7,315 bases of DNA, from assembly GCA_944384285.1 (NCBI GenBank), contig CALWSX010000081.1, forward strand, positions 1 to 7,315. Reading direction: 5' to 3'. The stretch comes from an uncultured Lachnospiraceae bacterium (lineage in GTDB: Bacteria > Bacillota > Clostridia > Lachnospirales > Anaerotignaceae). The position numbers and the translations under genes were made by a program. Under the pieces are notes generated by a model. The model saw nothing but the letters and a program-made list of their open reading frames with translations. It did not search any database and had not been told where the DNA came from. Positions 1 through 5,306 of this stretch are shown piece after piece (within the stretch, counting starts at the first letter, position 1; every line of letters begins with the position of its first letter).

Positions 1-44
1 TATCAGTCTTTAATTTTTATAATTTTTTTAATTTTATATTTTAA
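1..44 (-). other. A/T-rich tail downstream of hpdC
   Basis: The 44 bases after the hpdC stop codon are almost pure A/T. They show no start codon, no Shine-Dalgarno site and no GC-containing hairpin in the hpd direction. In characterised clostridia the activating-enzyme gene hpdA follows here. It is therefore either just beyond the window edge or elsewhere in the genome; the sequence cannot decide. Confidence 0.6.
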
Positions 45-302
45 TTATACTGCAAAATTATCGCAAGTAAAAGCTCCACATCCTGCATAAACCCAATTTT
101 CTTTTTCATATCCTGTACATGTTCCAACACCATACTTATCAGGATTTTTAAAATGTTTACATACACCGCATTTTTCAGCCTGTACAAATGCAGGACAAGC
201 TCCACTTCCTTCTCCATCAATAGGAACAATTAACTTTGAAATTGCACACATTCCTTTTTCACAATCAAGGTTAATATAGTTCTTACAATCATAATGTCTC
301 AT
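45..302 (-). CDS. hpdC: 4-hydroxyphenylacetate decarboxylase small (Fe-S) subunit
   Basis: This 85-aa protein is the iron-sulfur gamma subunit of 4-hydroxyphenylacetate decarboxylase. In the known clostridial enzyme it pairs with HpdB in a hetero-octamer and carries two [4Fe-4S] clusters thought to influence radical stability and assembly; it is cytoplasmic. The sequence shows His3, Cys6, Cys19 and Cys36, matching the ligand set of the first cluster, and Cys45, Cys48, Cys62 and Cys80, matching the second. Cys14 and Cys75 are additional cysteines. Length is normal for the family. The start is supported by an AAGGGG Shine-Dalgarno site 8 nt upstream. It lies downstream of hpdB on the same strand after a 148-nt gap, longer than expected for obligate partners, with a terminator-like hairpin between them. 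I see no good promoter of its own, so expression probably depends on read-through or RNA processing. Confidence 0.93.
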   Translation of the reverse strand: MRHYDCKNYINLDCEKGMCAISKLIVPIDGEGSGACPAFVQAEKCGVCKHFKNPDKYGVGTCTGYEKENWVYAGCGAFTCDNFAV

Positions 303-342
303 AGATCATACCCCTTTTCTATAGTTCTATTACATTATTTTG

Positions 343-392
343 GTTATTCCCTTTTCGTTTTTTCCCTTTAAGTTTTTTAGTTATTCCCTTTT
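343..392 (-). repeat. Degenerate GGGAATAAC repeats in the hpdB-hpdC gap
   Basis: Read on the hpd strand, AAAAGGGAATAAC occurs exactly at 392-380 and again at 355-343. Between them a degenerate copy, AAAGGGAAAAAAC, lies at about 369-357. The same GGGAATAAC core occurs a third time exactly in the hpdB leader (3191-3183). The copies lie between the terminator-like hairpin and the hpdC ribosome binding site. The role is unknown; RNA processing, protein binding or a translation-related function are all possible. Confidence 0.6.
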
Positions 393-396
393 TTTT

Positions 397-424
397 AAAA
401 AGGGAGGAGAGAAGCCCCCTCCCT
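397..424 (-). terminator. Terminator-like hairpin between hpdB and hpdC
   Basis: On the hpd strand the RNA reads AGGGAGGGGG, a CUUC loop, then UCUCCUCCCU, followed by four more U residues. This forms a 10-bp stem with a 4-nt loop. Two of the ten pairs are G-U wobbles, which become A-C mismatches in the complementary RNA, so the full stem exists only in the hpd-direction transcript. An A-run upstream could pair with the U-run and extend the stem. It starts 27 nt past the hpdB stop codon. It probably acts as a partial terminator or 3'-end stabiliser for hpdB mRNA while allowing some read-through into hpdC. Confidence 0.75.
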
Positions 425-450
425 ATTTTTACATTAATAATTAGATATTA

Positions 451-3147
451 TTAAGCTTCATCATATTCTGTTCTGTAGATAACTTCGTCCTGGATAGGTT
501 TACCAATTTCACACCAGTACTGTGTAAATCCGGCAACACGTACCATAAGATCTCTGTAAGCATCTGGTTTCTTCTGAGCTTTTCTAAGTACATCAGAGTC
601 AACAATGTTGAACTGAACATGGAAACCGCCTTTTCTCATATAAGAACGGATAAGGTCGAGAAGTTTTCTTGTACCAAGAGAACCTTTAACTGCTGATGGA
701 TGGATTTTAAGGTTCATCTGAGCATTCTGGTTCATTGAATGGTCATAGCATGTTGCAGATTCAAAGATAGCATATACACCATTTTTGTCTGTACCTGCTG
801 CTGCTGATAATGAACCATCTGAGTATGTTGTTCCTGCAAGACGTCCATCTGCTGTAGCGAGTGTAACAAAGCCCTGAGCACCATGTGTAGAAACTGAAAT
901 CTGGCATAAGTACAATGGTTTTCCATAGTATGATAAGTAGTTTTTAAGCATTGGTCCAATGTATTCATGATATTCTGCTAAGAAATGGTCAGCTTCCCAG
1001 TTTGCATTACCATATTTAGGAGCATTTATACAATCTGCAAAGATCTGAGCATATTTCTGTGCTTCATCTGTTGAAATTCTGTTGTCAGGTGAGAATACGC
1101 CTGTTTCATAAGCTGTTTTGAAACCAAAGTTATTTAAAATAGCTTCTGTCATTTCTTCAATTGTGTATTTTTTGTCTTTGAATACATTTTTATCAATTGA
1201 TGCTAATGAGTTGATAAATGTGATTGTACCACATGATTCAAAGTTAATTGTAGCATTATATCTTGCACCCATTGTACCGATATGCTGTCCTTTTGTAAGA
1301 CAGTCAGGTTTTAACATTGAGTTCATAATAGGCATTGAATGTTTTCTCCAGATATCCATCTGAATGTTATTTGCTCTGTTTACAACATCAATTGAAAGTT
1401 CAAGATATTCTTTCCACTGATCAATAATTGCTTTCATTGAATCAAGTTTTTTGTTGTGAGCTTGGTAAATTCTCTTACCTGTTCTTTCGTCCATACCGTT
1501 TGTAAGAACAAGTTCAAGGATTTTTGGTAAAGCCATAAAGTGAACACCTGTACCTGCTGTTGGGCCTGCACCACCAGGAATCCATGTTACTTTACCATTA
1601 TATTCAAGAGGCATAAAGCATCCTGGTGATGATTCGAGACATCCACCGAGTGACCATGCTCTTGCATCTTCGATTGTCATACCTTCTGGTCCGTAGTTTC
1701 TAAGCATGAAGTTCATACCAACCTGGTTATTCATCCATGCTGGGAAGCCCATACCTAATTTTGTACAAGCTGCAGCTTTCATTAAGAATTCTTCAGGTGT
1801 TTTTTCATCATAAAGAACTGAAAGTGTTGGCTGAGTTGTTTTAAATCTCATAGCAGCTTCAAGAATTAAGTATTCAAGTTCTGTTACAGCTGTTAAACCA
1901 TCTCTGTTTAATCCGCCAAGTGCAAGGTTATCAAATGTGTTTCCTGAAAGAACGCCGCCTGTAACACCTGCAGATGCGAAACATTCGATACATGTAATTT
2001 TAAGTCTATAGTATTCAAGAAGTTCAATAATTTCTTCTTTTGTTGCTACACCGTCTTCAATATCTTTTTCATAGAATGGCTGAAGAATTTGTCCAAGACG
2101 ACCGATTGACTGACCTGACTGAGGGTCTTCATTTACAACACCAAGGTGGCAAAGGAATGTCATCTGTAAAGCTTCTCTAAATGTTGAAGGACGTTTGTGA
2201 GCTATGTTTGTCATAACTTCTTTAACTTCTTCATAGCATTTTTTAACTTCTGGATCAGGTTCTATAGATGCAAGGTAATCTGCCTGTTTTGCAAAGTTTA
2301 AGCACCATTTTGATAAACCTTTTACAAGTTCTTTTACAGCTACATAGAAGTAAGCACGACCCATGCCTAAGATACCGTCTCCACCGGATTCACCCATGAG
2401 TTCTTCAATTCTATCATCGCATAATTTAATAATTCCGTCAAAACCATACTGGAGTGGGAAATAGTAGTTTATAATTTCACGACCCTGTGGGATACAGAAT
2501 GAGTCAAACATACATACAACTGAGTCCATTAAGCTCATAAACTGTTCATAACCAGGTGTTAATTCTGTATATTTGTAGCTTAATACTTCTACTGAATTAT
2601 ATTCCCAGCATTTAGATACTTTTGCAAGAACAGGAATTTCTTCTTTTCTCATACCAAATTTTTTAGCTATAGAAATAATTTCGCCATAGCTTTCTGTAAC
2701 GTTACCGCCGCCGGCACCAACTACAGATACTTCATCGGCTGTACTCTGTGCAGGAGCATCAACCTGAGCCATAAGAGCTTCTGCTTCTTTGTTAAAGAAA
2801 CTTGCTGTAACCCATGGGAATGGGAAAGCTCCTCTGACAAATTTTGTTTTATTCATAACAATTTTTTCATAAGGCTGAATTGTTGGTGTGATGTGTGAAT
2901 AAGCAGCTGCTAATGATTTTGCACGTCTGATTTCTGTAATTTCACCATCGTTTTCCTGCCATGTTCTGTTGTACCAATATGTAACTTCCATATCTAATGT
3001 ATTTTTCAAAACATAGTATGTATCAAGAAGTTTTTGGCAGCCAAAAGCAGCCTCTGGAATATCTTCTTTTGATACAGGAATATCTGTTATATAGTCAATT
3101 CCACGTTGTTTTAATATTTCTTGCACTTTTTTGTCGTTATTATTCAT
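451..3147 (-). CDS. hpdB: 4-hydroxyphenylacetate decarboxylase, glycyl-radical catalytic subunit
   Basis: This 898-aa glycyl-radical enzyme decarboxylates 4-hydroxyphenylacetate to p-cresol in the cytoplasm during tyrosine fermentation. The PFL-like barrel carries the thiyl-radical site in SLGGCLESSPG with Cys503 and Glu505. The C-terminal radical loop RVAGFTQYW contains Gly873. Residues associated with this specific decarboxylase rather than other glycyl-radical enzymes are at the expected numbers: Phe214, Ile219, Ser344, Phe405, His536 and Glu637. Length matches the family, with no frameshift or internal stop. The ATG is chosen because an AGGGGGA Shine-Dalgarno site lies 6 nt upstream. It is the first gene of the hpd unit and is followed by hpdC. 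It needs a radical-SAM activase, which is not in this window. Its coding sequence looks visibly richer in G/C and in CAG codons than the genes to the right, consistent with high expression. Indoleacetate or phenylacetate decarboxylase are less likely given His536, Glu637 and the hpdC partner. Confidence 0.96.
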   Translation of the reverse strand: MNNNDKKVQEILKQRGIDYITDIPVSKEDIPEAAFGCQKLLDTYYVLKNTLDMEVTYWYNRTWQENDGEITEIRRAKSLAAAYSHITPTIQPYEKIVMNKTKFVRGAFPFPWVTASFFNKEAEALMAQVDAPAQSTADEVSVVGAGGGNVTESYGEIISIAKKFGMRKEEIPVLAKVSKCWEYNSVEVLSYKYTELTPGYEQFMSLMDSVVCMFDSFCIPQGREIINYYFPLQYGFDGIIKLCDDRIEELMGESGGDGILGMGRAYFYVAVKELVKGLSKWCLNFAKQADYLASIEPDPEVKKCYEEVKEVMTNIAHKRPSTFREALQMTFLCHLGVVNEDPQSGQSIGRLGQILQPFYEKDIEDGVATKEEIIELLEYYRLKITCIECFASAGVTGGVLSGNTFDNLALGGLNRDGLTAVTELEYLILEAAMRFKTTQPTLSVLYDEKTPEEFLMKAAACTKLGMGFPAWMNNQVGMNFMLRNYGPEGMTIEDARAWSLGGCLESSPGCFMPLEYNGKVTWIPGGAGPTAGTGVHFMALPKILELVLTNGMDERTGKRIYQAHNKKLDSMKAIIDQWKEYLELSIDVVNRANNIQMDIWRKHSMPIMNSMLKPDCLTKGQHIGTMGARYNATINFESCGTITFINSLASIDKNVFKDKKYTIEEMTEAILNNFGFKTAYETGVFSPDNRISTDEAQKYAQIFADCINAPKYGNANWEADHFLAEYHEYIGPMLKNYLSYYGKPLYLCQISVSTHGAQGFVTLATADGRLAGTTYSDGSLSAAAGTDKNGVYAIFESATCYDHSMNQNAQMNLKIHPSAVKGSLGTRKLLDLIRSYMRKGGFHVQFNIVDSDVLRKAQKKPDAYRDLMVRVAGFTQYWCEIGKPIQDEVIYRTEYDEA

Positions 3148-3203
3148 AAAAAATCCCCCTTTTATACTGCATACATTTGTGAGTTATTCCCCTGTTGATG
3201 AAT

Positions 3204-3232
3204 ATAATATAACACCCTTTTGGCATCGTAAA
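3204..3232 (-). promoter_or_regulatory. Predicted sigma-A promoter of hpdB
   Basis: On the minus strand a -35-like TTTACG (3232-3227, 4 of 6 consensus bases) is followed after 17 nt by TATTAT (3209-3204, 5 of 6). An overlapping TATATT could also serve as the -10. The start point would fall near 3197, giving a leader of about 50 nt that begins just before the GGGAATAAC motif and ends in the AGGGGGA ribosome binding site. Confidence 0.6.
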
Positions 3233-3234
3233 TA

Positions 3235-3247
3235 GTGTACGGTACAC
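3235..3247. promoter_or_regulatory. 13-bp perfect palindrome, candidate operator
   Basis: GTGTAC-G-GTACAC is a perfect inverted repeat with 6-bp arms around one base. It lies immediately upstream of the predicted hpdB -35 element, with only two bases between. This position suits binding of an activator, or a repressor covering the -35. The site stands out because the surrounding DNA is nearly all A/T. Which regulator binds cannot be told from the window, as no regulator gene is present. Confidence 0.4.
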
Positions 3248-3280
3248 AAATTTTAAAATTTCTAAAATAGTTTTTATAAT

Positions 3281-3320
3281 AAAAAAATGTCCTTTTGTTA
3301 AGGAAAAAAGGACTTTTTAT
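3281..3320. terminator. Bidirectional terminator-like hairpin in the divergent region
   Basis: GTCCTTTT (3289-3296) pairs with AAAAGGAC (3306-3313) around a 9-nt loop. Five T residues follow on the plus strand. On the minus strand a run of seven T residues follows after one A, so it could terminate in both directions. It lies between two divergent promoters and upstream of both genes, where no transcript of a recognised gene ends. It may insulate the two transcription units or end a short unannotated or antisense RNA. Confidence 0.5.
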
Positions 3321-3387
3321 TAAATTAAAGCCTATATTTTTTTTAAAAAAAATTTTTTAATTTTTATATTTTTTGGTTTTATATTTT

Positions 3388-3416
3388 TTGTACAAAAATT
3401 GTTTTTGTGATACAAT
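3388..3416 (+). promoter_or_regulatory. Predicted promoter of the TtcA-like gene, with inverted repeat in the spacer
   Basis: TTGTAC (3388-3393) and TACAAT (3411-3416) are separated by 17 nt, and TGA directly before the -10 makes it an extended -10 promoter. The spacer contains a perfect 7-bp inverted repeat, ACAAAAA-TTG-TTTTTGT (3392-3408), which could be a repressor site. Transcription would start near 3423, about 28 nt before the ATG, and the leader contains GGAGG at 3433-3437. Confidence 0.6.
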
Positions 3417-3450
3417 ATATTAAAATATTTTCGGAGGATAATTTTTAATT

Positions 3451-4182
3451 ATGAAACTTCAAAGACTTTTAAGTTATGTCAGACGAGCTGTTGACGACTA
3501 TAATATGATAGAAGAAAACGATAAAATTGCTGTGGGTGTTTCCGGTGGTAAAGACAGTCTTTGTCTTTTAATCGCTCTTAAAAATTTACAAAGATTTTAT
3601 CCAAAGCACTTTGAACTTGAAGCAATAACAGTATCTTTAGGATTTCCAGGTGCAAAATATGATGATATACGAGATTTTTGCAAAGAACTTGGCGTGAACT
3701 ATACAGTTATAGATACTCAAATTGGAGAACTTATTTTTGAAGAAAGAAAAGAAAAATCACCTTGTTCTTTATGTGCAAAAATGCGTAAAGGTGCTTTAAA
3801 TACAGCAGCAGAAGAACTTTCATGCAACAAAGTTGCTCTTGGACATAACAAAGATGACGTTATAGAAACATTTTTTATGTCTCTTTTTTACGAAGGCAGA
3901 ATAAACTGTTTTTCGCCTGTAAGTTACCTTGACAGAATGAAACTTTATTCTATTCGTCCTCTTATGTATGTTCCGGAATATGAAGTAAAAAGTTTTATCA
4001 AAAAAAGTGGTATAAATATTGTGAAAAACCCTTGTCCTGTTGACGGAGAAACAAAACGTCAGGAAACAAAGGAACTTCTTTTAGAATTATCAAAAAAATA
4101 TAATAACCTTCCTGAAAAAGTATTTGGTGCCATAAAACGCTCAGATATAAAGGGTTGGAAAAATAATAATTTAGGTGATTAA
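3451..4182 (+). CDS. TtcA-like PP-loop ATPase, probable tRNA thiolation enzyme
   Basis: This 243-aa cytoplasmic protein belongs to the TtcA/TilS-type PP-loop ATP pyrophosphatases. The P-loop SGGKDS is at residues 31-36. A TtcA-type CSLC motif (Cys105, Cys108) is followed by ALGHNKDD at about 129-136. TtcA adenylates C32 of tRNA and replaces oxygen with sulfur using an Fe-S cluster held by three cysteines. Cys195 in NPCPVDG could be the third ligand, although E. coli TtcA has PCNLCG here, so one of its two cysteines is Asp in this protein. It is shorter than E. coli TtcA, and a related tRNA or other sulfuration target is possible. The ATG has GGAGG 13 nt upstream, a rather long spacing, but no better start exists. 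Its stop codon abuts the ATG of the recombinase gene, indicating co-transcription and translational coupling. Confidence 0.82.
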   Translation: MKLQRLLSYVRRAVDDYNMIEENDKIAVGVSGGKDSLCLLIALKNLQRFYPKHFELEAITVSLGFPGAKYDDIRDFCKELGVNYTVIDTQIGELIFEERKEKSPCSLCAKMRKGALNTAAEELSCNKVALGHNKDDVIETFFMSLFYEGRINCFSPVSYLDRMKLYSIRPLMYVPEYEVKSFIKKSGINIVKNPCPVDGETKRQETKELLLELSKKYNNLPEKVFGAIKRSDIKGWKNNNLGD

Positions 4183-5241
4183 ATGGCTGTGAAAAGTTAT
4201 CACGAGGAAGAAAATCAAAAAAATACTGTAAAATTAAGAGAAATGCTTGATGAAATGCCCCTTTTTACAGATGAATATTTTAGGAGTATTTCTTCTACTA
4301 CATCTGTAAAAACAAGGCTCGGTTATGCCCTTGATTTAAAAATATTTTTTAATTATGTGATTGAAAATCATGAAAAATTAAAGGGGAAATCCATTTTTGA
4401 ACTTGAATACAAGGATTTAGATGAAATTAATGCGGATTTTATCGACAAATTTCTCGAATATGTTTCTCTTTATGAATCTTTTGACAACGAAAAAATTACA
4501 CGTTCAAACAAAGAAAAAGGCAAGGCAAGAAAACTTGCAGCCTTAAGAAGTATGTATAAATATTTTTATAAAAGAGAAAAAATAAAAACAAATCCACCTT
4601 CTCTTGTAGATGCTCCAAAAATACACAACAAAAATATTGTAAGACTTGAGGTTGATGAGGTTGTAAAACTTTTAGATGAAGTCGAATTTGGAAACAATCT
4701 CACAGAGCATCAAAAAGCATATCACAAAAAAAATAAATTTCGTGATCTTGCAATAGTCAGCATGCTTGTTGGAACGGGAATGAGGGTTTCCGAGTGTGTC
4801 GGGATAAATATTTCTGATATAAATTTTGATGTTAATGGTGTAAAAATAACAAGAAAAGGTGGTAATGAAGTAATTCTTTATTTCGGAGACGAAGTTTTGA
4901 AAGCTTTAAACGACTACCTTGAATTCAGAAAAGAAAATATGCCGGAACACAAAAATGTTGATGCACTTTTTATAACCTCAAAAGGAGAAAGAATTTCTGT
5001 TCGTTCCGTACAAAATCTTGTTAAAAAATACTCTGATACATCTGTTAAAATAAAAAATATCTCCCCCCATAAATTAAGAAGCACCTATGGTACAAATCTT
5101 TATAGAGAAACAGGAGATATTTATCTTGTTGCCGATGTTTTGGGACATGCCGACGTAAACACAACAAAAACACACTATGCAGAAATGGAAGACCAAAGAA
5201 GAAAATCTGCTCCTAAATATATAAAATTACGAAAAGAATAA
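4183..5241 (+). CDS. Tyrosine recombinase / integrase, XerC/XerD-like
   Basis: This 352-aa protein is a tyrosine site-specific recombinase that would cut and rejoin DNA through a covalent 3'-phosphotyrosine. The full catalytic set is visible: Arg201 (GTGMRVSE), Lys225 (TRKGG), His296 and Arg299 (SPHKLR), His322 (LGHADV) and Tyr332 (THYAEM). An N-terminal core-binding domain spans about 25-145, including a helical segment around residues 112-131. It is about 50 residues longer than typical XerC or XerD, with an N-terminal extension and an insertion near 165-185. The ATG directly follows the TAA of the TtcA-like gene. AGGTGA inside that gene's end, 4 nt before the ATG, serves as ribosome binding site. 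The tight pairing with a tRNA-modification gene and the lack of an excisionase, att repeats or phage genes favour a chromosomal recombinase over a mobile-element integrase, but this is inference. Substrate sites are unknown. Confidence 0.9.
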   Translation: MAVKSYHEEENQKNTVKLREMLDEMPLFTDEYFRSISSTTSVKTRLGYALDLKIFFNYVIENHEKLKGKSIFELEYKDLDEINADFIDKFLEYVSLYESFDNEKITRSNKEKGKARKLAALRSMYKYFYKREKIKTNPPSLVDAPKIHNKNIVRLEVDEVVKLLDEVEFGNNLTEHQKAYHKKNKFRDLAIVSMLVGTGMRVSECVGINISDINFDVNGVKITRKGGNEVILYFGDEVLKALNDYLEFRKENMPEHKNVDALFITSKGERISVRSVQNLVKKYSDTSVKIKNISPHKLRSTYGTNLYRETGDIYLVADVLGHADVNTTKTHYAEMEDQRRKSAPKYIKLRKE

Positions 5242-5249
5242 AATTTTTG

Positions 5250-5255
5250 TATAAA
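5250..5255 (+). promoter_or_regulatory. Weak possible -10 element upstream of the 268-aa gene
   Basis: TATAAA lies in an A/T-rich stretch right after the recombinase stop codon. A start about 7 nt downstream would place the 5' end of the RNA exactly at the foot of the hairpin at 5261. No good -35 is seen (TTACGA at 17-nt spacing is poor), so in this A/T-rich context the element could be chance. Confidence 0.25.
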
Positions 5256-5260
5256 ATATA

Positions 5261-5299
5261 GCCTTAAAAAATATCATATTAAAAAAGATATTTTAAGGC
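5261..5299 (+). promoter_or_regulatory. Hairpin covering the ribosome binding site of the 268-aa gene
   Basis: GCCTTAAAAAATATC (5261-5275) pairs with GATATTTTAAGGC (5287-5299) around an 11-nt loop, giving 13 base pairs with a 2-nt A bulge in the left arm. The right arm contains AAGG at 5295-5298, the likely Shine-Dalgarno core, 8 nt before the ATG at 5307. No U-run follows, so it is not a standard terminator. It may hide the ribosome binding site, serve as a processing site between recombinase and downstream messages, or protect a 5' end. Confidence 0.55.
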
Positions 5300-5306
5300 G
5301 GAAATT

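Noticed and set aside
41..229. Second minus-strand frame overlapping hpdC
   Set aside because: hpdC has all eight cluster ligands and a good ribosome binding site; the overlapping frame has neither.
303..330. Separate promoter for hpdC (TATAGA near the ribosome binding site)
   Set aside because: It would start transcription inside or after the Shine-Dalgarno site and has no matching -35.
732..968. Open frame on the minus strand inside hpdB
   Set aside because: It lies in another frame of the strongly supported hpdB gene, with low-complexity Gln-rich translation and no ribosome binding site of note.
1118..1363. Plus-strand open frame antisense to hpdB
   Set aside because: A frame shadow of hpdB codon bias, with no Shine-Dalgarno site, promoter or recognisable domain.
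451..3147. Annotation as pyruvate formate-lyase or glycerol dehydratase
   Set aside because: Those share Cys and Gly radical sites, but His536, Glu637, GGCLESSPG and the adjacent two-cluster small subunit specify 4-hydroxyphenylacetate decarboxylase.
3334..3390. Long A/T tract as a replication origin or structured RNA
   Set aside because: It is low-complexity T and A runs without iterons, DnaA boxes or GC-containing stems; UP-element or bent DNA effects cannot be judged by eye.
4183..5241. Recombinase as the integrase of a mobile element
   Set aside because: No excisionase, phage or conjugation genes, no tRNA target and no direct-repeat att pair are visible, and it is coupled to a tRNA-modification gene.
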